Source of the DNA: Ophiosphaerella korrae
Taxonomy: Eukaryota > Ascomycota > Dothideomycetes > Pleosporales > Phaeosphaeriaceae
NCBI GenBank assembly: GCA_028456385.1
Contig: JALNQF010000021.1
Span: 248,001-312,000 of the forward strand
Direction: 5' to 3'
DNA length: 64,000 nt
Shown here: one piece after another, positions 42,682 through 55,400 of the stretch
Layout: every line of letters begins with the position of its first letter
Position numbering within the stretch: position 1 is the first letter of the stretch
The notes under the pieces: model-generated
Seen by the model: the letters and a program-made list of their open reading frames with translations, nothing else
Told to the model about the DNA's origin: nothing
Databases searched by the model: none
Translations under genes and position numbers: made by a program

Positions 42682-43461
42682 TTTTCATGTTGATCGACCA
42701 TCTGTACTTTTTCTCGTGTATGAATACTGTTACTCCGCTAACACTTGCATGGTTTTGCAGGGTAGAGCCGGTTACTGCTTGGCAACCCCCTAGGAAAATT
42801 ACGCCAAAACGGCGATGCAAACTCCGGCTAGCATGATTCACGCTCAAGGAGTTGGCGTCTTCTTTATCACTTAGCCTTTCCTTGATCTGATGCTGTATTT
42901 AGCGTGAGGCGTTTGGGCCATGGGATCTCGTGATCATTTATGATTTTCGGCGCAGGTTGAAATGGGACAGTCAGGATACCATCATATCAAGGGTTTGCAG
43001 GGGTATCGCACATAAGCGGTCCACGGATGAGGGGAAAGAGAGTGAGATGAAAAAAGGGACAAAAAAGTAATGGCAGCAACATGTGCCAGTGCGGCTGAAT
43101 GGCTCTGGTAATACAAGACTATACGTACTTCGTCTGTTCCCTTTTATGATTTTGCAACTCGGAGCATAGACGGTGATTGCGAATGGCTTCTGGTTTGGAA
43201 TGATGGAATTCGTGTCGTCTTGCATGGGCTTTTGCTTGTTGTCGCGGGAGCAAATTGAAGGGAAACGGTAACATCAACATGTCTCAGAACGCAAACAACG
43301 ACCTAAGCGTGGCAATATTCAAGGATTCATAACATAATAGAAAAAAAAAGAGACTGTACATTGGATATACGCAAGAGGGCCAACAAAAGGCGAACAAGAG
43401 CCAACATCACTCTCACTTCATTTTCAAAACGACTTATTCACCCTCCATCACAAGTCTCCCC
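42682..43461. other. Convergent 3' UTR region
   Basis: 3' UTRs of the SIZ-type gene and the trehalose phosphorylase gene. A poly-A tract is near 43341-43350. No gene recognised. Confidence 0.4.
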
Positions 43462-45833
43462 CTACTTCTCTACACTGTTAAGATCTAACTTGCTCGAGCG
43501 CGGCAACTTCACCTCCCTATCCCGCGGCTCATACCGCACGCCCGCCTTCTCCCTCGCCATATCGTTGATCCACCGACTATTCGGCTCCACTGCCTCGCCC
43601 CTCGCCAGCGTATCTGCAAGATACAGCCAGCTTAGCGCATTACCCACGGTACTAACCTCGTCGCTGACGCTGTTCGCTGCAAAATCCGACATGTCCCTCC
43701 AGGCGACCTTGTCTGAGAAGAGGTGGAAGAGGTGGCGCGCGACGGACGCGGTGTCACCAGCTTCGACTAGATAGCCTGAGCGCATATGGTGAATCTGGAG
43801 TGGGATGCCGCCGCGCTTGGTGGCGATGACAGGCACGCCGTGGTGTAGTGCTTCGCTAACTTTTACTTCAAAGCCCTCGCGCGTGGAGAGTTGGAGTGCT
43901 ACATGCGCGTTGTGCATGAGGGCGTTTAGGATTTGATCTGTGGGGCCGACGCGCATGACGATGATATCACGTTCGAGATCTGGGTAGAACTCTTTGATGA
44001 GTGCCATTGTTTGGTCGTAGATGGGGGTTGCATCCGGGTCGTCAATAGCGCCGTGGCCAGCGATGACGAGTTGGGGGGTTTTGGACGAGTGCAGGTCAGA
44101 CATGTATTCGCGGCGGAGACAGGCATATGCAGCGAGGACGTCGGGAATACCTTTAGCAGGGTCGAAGCGTGCAATTTGGACTATATATTCACGTCCCTTG
44201 TCGGCAAATTCGAAGCGGAAGGCTTCTTGGCGTTTGAGGATATCGACGAAGAATTCGTGCATATAGTATTGAAGGTCCCAGTCGGACATGTGTTTGTTTA
44301 GGCCATCGAGCCAGTCCGTGGTGGCGGGCAAGTAGCCGACCTTTTTGGGCGTTACGTTCTTGGGGACAAAGTCTGGGACAGGATGGCTGACGAAGACATC
44401 GCACTTGTGCACGTGTGACCAGACCCAGTCCCATACTCCTGCGGTTGGGGTACCTTCTTGGTTGGCTAGGTCCGCACGAACTTGAATATGACTTCGAAAT
44501 ATGACGGGGCGATCAGGGTCGTTTAGTTTTGCAATGTCCACAAGTTTGGGCATCTGTGGGTCGTCAATGATAATGACATCTGCGCCACCAGTAGAGCGAG
44601 CGGCAAGTGGTCCACCCTTGGTCGTCCAGTAACGTTTGGCGTTTGACTCGCACCAATCGTCCAGCACGTGAATGGACTCGGCGTCTAACCTCCTACTAGT
44701 CTTGTCTACACCTTGGAGGATGTTGTGGTTGTTCTTGGTGATACGGAACACGTCTGGCTTAGGACGAGGGACATACCTGTAGGTCAATCAGCTTACAATG
44801 CTTCCATGAACGTAAATTGGAGATTTACCATTCACAGTCCACGCCGACAAGACGAAGAAATCGAATGAGTGCGTGCCTCATCAATGCCACACCTCCGCCT
44901 TGAGGGGTACTGTTGAAAAAGGCAATCCTGGTCTTGTTGTGCTTCAGTGAGTTCGCAAAGTGCATTGTTGCCTTCCATGTATTCGGATGTACAGTGCCCC
45001 GGTAGTCATCTAGGATGGCAATATGAGCCTTGTTGTCAACGTCAACGCCAACTCTGTTGCGATACTTGACCATGAGACGCGGCAGATTGCTTGGACCGAA
45101 TTTCCTGATTGTATTTAGCTAGGTCATGTGGAAAAAAAAGGTAGAAGTGAGATTCACTCGATAGCTTTCCTGACCACGGAGTCAGACTCTTCATCCACCT
45201 TGAACTCGGTTCCCTCAGTGGCGTCATGACCGGGTTCGTTGGCGAAAGGCGGGAAGACGAAGCAAACAATGTCAAGCTTGTGCCACAAGACACTGGGAAG
45301 TTCGGGACAAAGTTGGGCGGCTTGCTCAGTTATAGCTCCGCCAGCGACCTTGTAGTAATGCTGCTCGCGATACTTATCAACCTCTATGGTAACGAAGTCT
45401 ACCAGGCTATTGTCAAGACTAGATGCTTGAGATCCGGATGATGTGTCAGTAGAGGGTGTTTCGCTCCTTGAAACCTCACCAGAGGATGGGTTCAAATCAT
45501 TGGTGTGGACTGCATTCTTCATCTGATAGTAAAAAACGGCGTAGTCGATGGAGTACGTTCCATCGTGCGCTGTGATGCCGACGACGAGTTCATCTGGCTT
45601 CTGCTCGCTCTCGGTGATAGCAATGCCCAGGTAAATGACCTAACAAGGATTAGTTTTGAAACGCTGGGAGTGTTGGTCGTGCGACCAACCTGCAGGCTTG
45701 CACCCTCCCTCCCACTCTGGCGTTGAACCTCCCGAATGGAGGTTTTGGCGCTGAAAGACTCCCGAGTCTTCCTGCGCTTCACTGATGGGCGCCTTGGCTG
45801 TAGGACGGCTTTTCCAGGGGCTGGGGGAGACAT
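43462..45833 (-). CDS. ccg-9: Trehalose phosphorylase/synthase, GT4 family (Neurospora ccg-9 type)
   Basis: Fungal GT4 enzymes of this type interconvert trehalose + phosphate and glucose-1-phosphate + glucose with retention of configuration. Exons: 45833-45690, 45639-45158, 45104-44829 and 44776-43462, 738 residues in frame. The N-terminal 250 residues are a fungal-specific domain (DELVVGITAHDGTYSIDYAV) with a Ser-rich insert. The catalytic part contains IAFFNSTPQGGGVALMRHAL, VIFRSHIQVRADLA, YIVQIARFDPAKGIPDVLAA and the GT-B C-domain motif QLSTREGFEVKVSEALHHGV-PVIATKRGG, including the E-x7-E element. It is divergent from TUP1 across 1.2 kb. In Neurospora the homologue is clock-controlled and affects conidiation; regulation here is not shown by sequence. 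Confidence 0.9.
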
Positions 45834-47038
45834 AGCTAATGTGGTAGGATGGTAATGAGTAGCGGTGTTGCAACGGGAATGTAAATGCAAATGTGGATGA
45901 TGGGGGAAGATCAAGGAACGCTCACCAGCAAGGGGAGGGTTTTATGGTGTGGCCAGGGCTTCACACGGGAGGGTGCTAGCGGAATGTTTGTTGATGTGTG
46001 AATTGAGCCCATGTCGATTGTAGGCAGTGACGGTATGTTGTGACCCAGAGTTGGCCATAGGTGTGGTCGTTTGGCATGAACGAGTTTTCTGTCCGTGTGT
46101 GCATGATGCTGTGACTGGACGGGGGATAGTTTGTGCCATCACCGTGACGGGAGACTCGGAGTAGTGAGTGTTGCCGGCCACACGACATGTTCATCCGTGT
46201 GGTTCAATGCTTGGCGTGGGTCGATGGAGGAAGGAGGCGAGGGCATTGTGCGGATTTGGAAAGCACGATGGTGCCGAGCACCAGTGCCGCTCGAAGCTCG
46301 AACCGGCGGTTGTTGATTTTGAAGATGGGTGTTCTGCAGATGAAAGGGGTGGCGATGCTGGTGATGTTGGTGATGTTGGTGGCGATGGTGTGGGCAGACA
46401 CGTGCCGTGGCATGCCATCTATTGTAGGAACACTCGGTATCAAGCGACGGCAGCGGCAGTGCTAGGCCTCTTCGGCTAACCGAGAAGCAGGCCCGATCCA
46501 GGGTCTGCCGTGGCCCAAGGCAGGCATCCAGCAAACCATGGTTGCTGCGCCCGCCAAACTCGACAAAACAGACGACAGAGAACGCGTGTTTGGACATGCG
46601 TGCGCGCACCAATAGCATCACCTGCATGTTTGGTGACTGGCCCCTCTGTTGTGGTGCTACGCTGCCAAGTCCTCTGTTCGACGGCCAGGCGGCCAAGCAC
46701 CGAGCACAGACGCAGGCGCCATGCATGCGACCCACCTAGCACCCATCTCTCTTCGCCCGCTCAAACCTCGCGTTCTCCAACCTCACCGCACCCCATCCAC
46801 TCCCATCCACGCCCACCGCATCTCCACACCCAAGCCCCCCCGCCAGACTTCCATCCGGCCTCTGTCGCGCCCACACCCGGGCCGGCTTTGCCTCTGCCTC
46901 CTGCGCCCTGCACCCTTGCACAGTCGTGTCCTCGCATCTAGCCTTGCCAGCCTCGCGCGTCTGCACTCGCCAGCCCTCAACGCCGCCGTCGCAATCCCCA
47001 TCCAACGCCTCCACCGTGATCGCGCGTAATCCACTGCC
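45834..47038. promoter_or_regulatory. 1.2-kb divergent region between the trehalose phosphorylase and TUP1 genes
   Basis: Contains both promoters and leaders. A GATGTTGGTG-type simple repeat lies at about 46350-46390, and the last 250 bp before TUP1 are C-rich, as in many fungal leaders. Open frames here carry no domains. Confidence 0.45.
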
Positions 47039-49420
47039 ATGAATCACGGCTACCCGCCACCCCGCGTCATGGGCGGTCCCCAAGGCGGCCCTTCCCAGCG
47101 CCTGAACGAGCTCCTCGACAACATCAGGACCGAGTTCGAGACGGAATCCCAGCGCAGCGTCGACTATGAAGGCCAGAGTAAGCACCACGCCCGCCCTCGA
47201 TCCGGCCGCCGCTAACACGACCGCCATCAACAGTTACCCGCCATATCCAAGAAATCGAAATGATTCGTGGCAAGGTTTACGCGCTAGAGCAGCAGCACAA
47301 CCAGATGAAAGCAAAGTGTGTTCGCTCCTCATCGTTTGTCCCCAACATCAGCTGACAGCGCCCCAGATACGAAGACAGGATCACACAGCTCGAGCGCGAA
47401 CTCGAGGCCCGTGGTGGGCCTAGCCAGAACTCGCACCACGGCTCCTCCCAACCCCAACCGCCCCAGATTGGCCATGGGCCTAGTAACCTCTTTGGCGGCA
47501 TAATGGCTGGTGGCGGCCCAGGCGGTCCTGGTCTGGCGCCTCCTCCCCCTCAGGAGCCCCAACAGCCTCAAGGTGTACCAGCACACCTGCCCCAAGGACC
47601 GCCAGGGCTCAATCCTGCGCCCGGACCGCCGCAGCATTTCGGTGGTTACCAGCCTCCTGCAGTGAATGGTTAGTCTCATGCACTCTTGCCCCAAGACTAC
47701 AACACATTGAAGACTGCATTTCTACCCTGTTCAATTCATTGCTTACGCATTCTAGGATATGGTCAGCCCCCACCACCCACCGCATCGCCTGGTGGAAAGC
47801 GCCCGGGCCCGCGTGGTCCTCCTGGAGGACCTGCCCCTGCCACTCCCCAGCAGAATAACCCTGCCCCCTATCCTGGATCGCCCCAGGTTCCCCGCCCTAC
47901 CCCTCCCCCGCTCCATCCACAGAATGCCTTGATGGCCCAACAGAGCCACATGTCGTTGGCCCAGAGCAATGTTCTGGCCGACCTAGACATTGAGCAGCTG
48001 CCAGAGAACTTCAAGAAGGAAGGAGCTGATTGGTTTGCTGTCTTCAATCCACGTACTAGGCGTGTTTTGGATGTCGACCTGATCCATAACTTGCCACATC
48101 AGAGTGTGGTTTGCTGTGTACGATTCAGTTTGGATGGCCGTTATGTGGCTACTGGCTGCAATCGCTCTGCGCAAATTTTTGACGTTGAATCCGGAAATCC
48201 GGTTGCGCACCTCCAAGATGGCAGTCTGCCAGAAGATGGCGACTTGTACATAAGGAGTGTTTGCTTCAGCCCCAACGGTGCATATCTTGCGACTGGTGCT
48301 GAAGACAAGGTTATTCGAGTAAGTCGACACCACTTGCGAGTAAATGTGTAGAACTGTGATTAACCCCTTTAGGTCTGGGATATTGCCAGCCGCCAGATTA
48401 AGCATCAATTCACCGGCCACGAGCAAGATATTTATTCTCTGGACTTTGCCAGGAACGGAAAAACAATAGCATCAGGCAGTGGTGACCGCAGCGTCCGTCT
48501 CTGGGACCTAGAGAGAAATGAACAAGTTGCAAACTTCTCGATCGAGGACGGCGTCACTACCGTCGCTATTTCTCCAGACAACCGATTTGTTGCAGCTGGC
48601 TCTCTCGACAAGAGTGTACGTGTTTGGGATATTCAGAGCGGCCAGCTCATTGTTCGCCTCGAGGGTGAACAAGGGCACAAGGACAGTGTCTATAGTGTGG
48701 CATTCGCCCCGTCCGGCGACCGCCTAGTCAGTGGCAGTCTTGACAAGACGATCAAGATGTGGGAGTTGTCTACCACCAATCGTTTTATGCCTACCCACGC
48801 CCCCACCGGCAAGTGTGTGCGCACTTTTGAAGGCCACAAGGTATGTTACTCCAAACCGCCGCTATTTCGCAGGCGCTAACGTTGTGTTACAGGACTTCGT
48901 GCTCAGCGTTGCTCTCACCCCACATGGTGATTGGGTGCTCAGTGGCTCTAAGGATCGCGGTGTTCAATTCTGGGATCCCCACACGGGTATTGCGCAGCTT
49001 ATGTTGCAAGGCCACAAGAATTCTGGTACGCACCGCACCGTCACTCATCACCTCCGCGGTTCCAAGCTAACATCCCATAGTTATTTCCGTAGCTCCTAGC
49101 CCAACTGGGGGCGTTTTCGCCACGGGTAGCGGCGACATGCGCGCCCGTATCTGGAGGTGAGTAATTTTATTTTTACGTTTTCGTCCCGTTCCTACTCTTT
49201 CTCCAAGGAGCAGTCCACGGTCACATCTCGACTTTCCACAAAACTTGATGTTTTATCGGAAGCTCGGCTTGTTGCGGTGTGCTGCGGGGGGCCCCACGAC
49301 ACCCCCACAAATGATCGTGGTGGACGCTTGACGTGATTATTGGCTGCTCATCATATCTCGTGGGGTGCATTGCAGCACAATCGCCATTTCCCATCGTGTT
49401 TTAGGTATCGAGATCACTAA
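47039..49420 (+). CDS. TUP1: Tup1/RcoA transcriptional co-repressor
   Basis: Global co-repressor that acts with Ssn6/Cyc8. Exons: 47039-47177, 47234-47315, 47367-47668, 47756-48318, 48373-48840, 48893-49025, 49081-49156 and 49405-49420, 592 residues. The N-terminal tetramerisation helix is [20 protein letters not shown], continuing [21 protein letters not shown] long Pro/Gly/Gln region (exons 3-4) follows, then seven WD40 repeats, for example [59 protein letters not shown] and [20 protein letters not shown]. The last intron (248 nt) has its GTGAGT overlapping a TGA. Spliced, the protein ends ARIWRYRDH; unspliced, it ends ARIWR. The length and order match fungal RcoA. Confidence 0.93.
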
Positions 49421-52400
49421 GCTGACTTGGATGCAGATTCGATAGGTACCCTGGACCATAGAGTAGTTTTTGAGAACCATAGCCTCCAGCAGCTATTAAT
49501 ATGGCCTTGTTTATTGAGTTGGCAAGAACCCCCTTGTCATTCTCATATCGGACTCCCTGGATACTCATATGCTTACACCGAGTACCTAATCGCTTCGGGC
49601 ATGAGAACATGCCTCCCTGGCAACATCTAGCAGTTACAGTCAGCCTAGTCACGTGCATCGTGCGACGCAGTCACCACCGACAAAAGATATGCCCAATTTT
49701 GAACAGGATCAATTGTCTTTGGGGACCCACGATATTACATGAAGATCTGTTCCTGTCAGGGTAAAGCAGGTTTTTTTTTAAATGGCAACTGGAGTTCTTT
49801 CTCGATAAGGTTTCTCTCGTTTTTTAGGTGAAAGAGCTGTATGACCGTTGGACCCCCTCAAATATCTTAAGTAGTTTTTCATTCCAATGCCCGTTTTTCA
49901 TATTGAACCCGCTATCCCCGATCAACATTCTCCATGCCTCGTTCGTGTTTCAAGCACCGCCCTCCAACAAGCTACACGTCATATTCACACCCTCACCACA
50001 TTGCTCACCCATCAATGTCGCATCCCCATCAACAAACCATCGATGACGTCCCCGACCGCACTCATCCCCGTACTCGCGTGCCCACCCTTTCCCCTCGCAA
50101 GCAAGCACCCGTCCCAACCCCAGCTCAATGCGCAAAAATTTCTTCGTCGCATAAACAAGGCAAATACCTTCAGCCCAACAAGGATCCCCCATCAATGCCC
50201 ATTCCCATCCTGCGAGCCGCCACCACACGTATGTGCACATGCGTCTCCTCTTCCTTCCGCGAAAATCATCTTCCGCCCGCGCACATGCGCGCGAGACGAG
50301 CGCACGCTGTTTTCCGCCCCACCGACCTCTAATCGTTTTAGCGACCTAGAGTAACTCTTTTCTCGTGCTCATGTTTTAGGTTTCAGGAGGATTTATTGCC
50401 TTTGGTGAGGCGAGTCATACCGTGGATCTTTCTTTTCATGTTTGCGGTAGGAGTTGCGCAGTCTGGGCATGGGTGTTGTAGGGCGGCGGGGAAGGGGGAG
50501 TATATGTGTGTATGTGTGTGTATATGTGGCGGATGAATCTTGAGTCAGGTGATGATGGCGGTGTTGGTGGTGGTGGTGGTGGTGGTGGTGGTGGTAGAGG
50601 ATTTGGTCAGCTGGACAAGGGTGTTGGCGGGGAGGTGGTTATGGATCCGGGAGGTACTCGAGCGGCAGCAAGGTCATGGGTACGAGGGGAAGTGGATCAG
50701 ATGAGGCAGAAGAAGATGGTCTGTGGGCTGGAGGAGGGGTAGTGCAGTAGATGGGAAGCGCCTTCCATAACTGTAGGATTGAGTTTGATCCCATGTTGCT
50801 CCAACTATCGCCACACCGCCAGCTAGCAGGCGGTGCTTGGAATAAACTCAGGCACCTCCCCCATTGGGATGTACAGGTAAGTGCTTTGGTGGATCGCTAT
50901 GCCCAACAAAACATACTCGAAGGCATGATAATCGGGGTGCCCGAACAGCCTACTGTTGGGTTGAGAACACTCTGGGCAACGACTAATCGAACTTAGACAA
51001 AACTCAAAGTCATACCAAGGGACTCGGTTCCGAGTTGACTAGGTACTCAGGTAAGGGCATAGCCCATTTGCAATGTCCACTGATTCGAGACGGGTCACAA
51101 GACAAGTAGTTCGAGTTTCTGGCCTGTTGTCGAGGATCAAATAACAGGAAAGCGATGGCGACAGGGAGCATCCTTGAAAAATGCCACAAAGCTTTGAAAT
51201 ACATACGTATCTTATGCTGTGTTAGTGATTCTCTCCACTTCTGCCTCATGAATTCGCATGTCTTGGATCCGCTCACCTCGCTTGCCTATTAGTCCAAGGT
51301 CTCCAATGTGAATTATAGAGAAGTAGCGCAGCCATGCCCAAGAAGAGGCTATAAGGCTTGGTTTACATTTTCGGACTGTTTGAATAAGGCGAATGGCTTT
51401 GCTACGCTCTGCTACCTGTGGTTACACTTCTCTTTGCTGGAATGCAACAGTGCTCCCCCTCAGGTGTAAACCGTTGCTAGTTGTGTCACGCTCACGGCTC
51501 CTTGTTCATCTAGCTCTAAAAATTTCAGGTCAAAGCATGTTTCGAATCACAATTGCCCTTCAACTAGCATCACCCCATCTGGCATTATTTCTCCGCTATG
51601 TCCATCCTCAAGATAATTCTCACTAGGTTGCAGCAAATCCACATTCGCCTATAGAAGAGCTCAACATGCATCTTTCCAAGACCTATGTACCAGGCCCATG
51701 TTTCAGGCTCTCAATTGACATATTTGACATGGCCGCGTTGTTGCTTCGTGCGCCCTCGCTTTCAATTGCAATTAATTTTCCACGATCCCGCGAGCTGGTT
51801 ACACCGAGGTCTAAATTGGCTTGCTTGAAACGCGGACGGCACAGGGATTGCAGAAATTTGAGGCTTTTCGAGCGGGTCTGTGTCGACGATGCCATTTGGA
51901 GTTGATAGAAGCGAGGCTAAGAGGTGTACCCTGTTGTTAGGATTCGCGTGGGAGTAGTATTTGTCTTGTCGAGCTGGTAGCAATGATGGTGGGGCGACTT
52001 TCATCGATGTGATTGTCACCGCGGAAATACCAAAGCTAATGTCCTTGTCCCGCATCATGTGTCCTGTACAGTTTGGCTGGGATCTGCCCTGATGCTTTGC
52101 CTTGAGGTGGGGGTTCAAGATATCGGTGTACTGGCAGGAGCAAGAGCTAGATTAAGGCAGTGCCCACTTGTTCGAGTTGCCTCACCGTCTTGAAAGAATG
52201 AGGCGCACATGAAGTTTCACCCGAGCGCCCCAACTCAGTGATGTCCTAGTGCGAAGTTTCGCCACATCTAGCCACCAAAATAAGGGGTACAATGTGCTGA
52301 GTATGTTGGCAACCGCTATGCCTTTGGCCATCAGTGCCTCAAGGTCGGACACGATACTCTCTATCACCACCCGCGCTTAACATTTGTCACTTCCCCTACT

Positions 52401-55400
52401 CGTTCCACATATTACCTCATCTCAAATGCGATACTTTGTACTTCAGCCGGACTTCGGACTGCAGAATCTGCGATTCTAAGGCCTTGAACCATGACCTTGT
52501 TCATCCTGCATTTCCCCGACTACACGCTAGTGATGGCTTTTTCGGCATCCCGGCATCCCATTGGAGATTTCATGTGTGCCCTGCTACCTCGAGGATCGTG
52601 GAACGCTAATACCGTTTCCAGAGCCTTGTGCATCGTCTGAAAAGAAGATGACGATATACGAGCTGAGATGCAAGATGAGTGGGATTATCCGGGTGAGCGT
52701 AAGTTCCAAGTCGAGGTGCAGATCCTGGGCCGCATGGTGGTGTGACAGATCGAGGGTTAGCATTCTACGGCAAATCGGCTTATGGCGAATCGAGCGAGAT
52801 ACATGATTACTGCATTAAGTGGTGATTCTCGAGACGAGATGGTGCAATGTTGTGGGTGACACATGGCGGTAGAGGCGCAGATCGGATGCAACCCGACGGC
52901 TCTCCAGACCAAGAAGAAATTAAAAAAAAAGTGACAAGTGACATGCATGCAGAGTTGCCGTGACATTTGTTTGACATATTGCCAATTTGTAATATCTTGG
53001 CTGCTAAAGATGCGCTAGTCTTCTCCTTCACTGTGACTAGGCTACCGATGAGTTGCAAGCTGCAACTCAACAAGCTCTTCAAAACTCAAGTGGCGGTATC
53101 AGATATGTCGGCGAGCAGTTTGTTCCTCAACCCGGTGATCAGACACTCCTCGGATCTAGAGGAGGCCCATGAGGCTACCCGCCGCAGCATCTTGCAGCAG
53201 CTCATGCACGTCGCTCAGAAGGGTAGACATGACAAGCCGCTAACGTGTTTTGGGATTGCTCACGTACATGCTGTAGCGAGCATCGTAACAAAGGGACATC
53301 CCCGAAAGGTGTGGCTGAAGTCGCAAGGTGGGGACTGTCGAGATGAAAAGGCGACCTGTCATATGTTGCATAAGGGCTGCATACCAATAAGTTATTGAAC
53401 CGGCGGGTCGATATTCGCTTTGTTGTCGTGGCGCTTGCTGATATCGCCGTTGTCTTGCGGGTTTGAAAGATCCCGCGATGATCATTTTTGCTTGGTGTTC
53501 CATAGGCGAGCACACCATAGCTGCGTCTTCAAACTCTGCAACTTTGAATCCATGCATCATCGGCCCGTCGCGTCAATAGCACCAACCCCGAGGCCTATTC
53601 CCCAATGACACAGACGCAAGGACCGGCCCTTCTCCATCCCTTTGGTCCACCTAGCCGCACACATGCCGCTCTTGCTCGGTCCTCGAGTTTGAAGTGTACT
53701 ACTATCCATCATGACGATTATGACGATTTCATCAGGGCCCTGGTTCTCGGAAAATCATCCATGTGTCAACAAGAGATCGAGACCTAATCTCGTGGGGTTG
53801 CTGGCTCTGACTAGCCATGCACCCGTAGCTCATACGGGAGTAGCTTGAAAAAGCGAGACGAATCAACGACCAGTACACAAAACCAGCTGTTGGCCTTTGA
53901 CAATATACCGGGTGCTCAGGTTGCTGTGCAACAAGAAAGCAGGATAGATAGTCTAGTTGTAGCATCGACAGCTTCATGTCATAACAGTACAATTCGTGAA
54001 TTGATTGGTCAAGTGTATGAGCACCTTGCTGGGAACCTTGATGGTTATGTTCTGTGGAACTAATTCTGCAACTTCTATCTCGTGGACTTGAAATGCCGAC
54101 TGCGCCTCGCACCTAACAAGAGTTCAATGCTGTAGGTATTGCTCGATCAGGCAACGTACCTATGAGAACCCGATCCCTGTTGAACCCTACTTGGGATGTC
54201 CCATATGTGGTATTTGTCAAGGGTCTGGGTTGAAATTAATTGGGCCTACTATTGCATCGGCAATCAAGGAATACAAGGGCGCGGTACCGAAGCGGCTTCA
54301 GATTTACGTATACCTTCCACTCCTCTGCTTATCCTAGCCAGCATTGGTGAGGCTCCGTGAACACTCGATTCGAGGAACTAGTATCACAACCTTCTTGTAA
54401 CGTGGGTACTCGGTTCAATCCAAGCTTTCCTTGTTCAGTTGCATTGGACCGAGTAGTTTAGACTTGATGTTGTGCTGGCGAACTAAAAATCGATTTATAT
54501 GAATGGCTTGTTTCACCATAGAAGAAATAAGGCTTTGAAATGGGTACGTAGTATCACGAAGGTCCGACGAAATGGTCTATGGAACAAGTCCTTACATTGG
54601 TAGAGGCTAGCCTTGTCATTTCTTAAGAAATAAGATGCGAGTACAAACATTTAGTAACCCTGACCTCATCTGAGGGGACCCTGATGCCCTTGGATTTTGA
54701 TTTATGAGACTGCTGACGTATGCCTGCCCTGGGACGACAAGCTTCGGACACACCCCGTAAAACCACAAACTATTACCTGGCTCAAGACGTTGCATTTGAA
54801 CGGAAGCTACAACGAAAGCACGGTAGTGAAGTGTAAATGAGAGTAGACATAGGCCCTGTTTCTTGAAAATTATTTGAAACAGTTGTATGTCAATTCCAAT
54901 GGTGTTGTAGTTGATTGGTGTGCTTCCAGCGAAGCACCAGTCCTTGTGTCTATATTCGTATGCGTGATTATGCCCTCCTCTATAAGCATATCTTCAATAT
55001 CGCAATGAGTGACTGAGCTCGTGCTGGCACTGGTGCTAATGCGGCTGTTGAACAGGATAGCGGTTTGTGAATGGAACGCAAGTTTCAGCTTCGACGGGAA
55101 ATTACCAGGGTTGAACATTTACTTTCGTACTGCTGGAGGGGCAAACTTCAAATTGCTAGCTATGAGAGGAAGGACGCCTAAATGTCATGCGACCATACAC
55201 GGTGTGCAAATGTGGTTGAGGTTCTCAGGGTAGGGAACATGGGTCATGAAACGCACCAGTCAATTCTTCGGACGCTTCCGTTTGGTTTCTAGGCCCTGAC
55301 CTCATATTTAAGTCTAAACCTCGTTTGATCTGACATAACTTGGCGCAATGGGCTGGGGGAGAAATAAGCGGTGTATCTCCGTGTTGGTGACAGAATACAT

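Noticed and set aside
50506..50742. Gly-rich short protein
   Set aside because: The poly-Gly comes from a (GGT)n microsatellite; no start context, splice sites or homology.
54390..54440. B-box-like GGTTCAATCC suggesting a tRNA
   Set aside because: No acceptor, D or anticodon stem can be formed around it.
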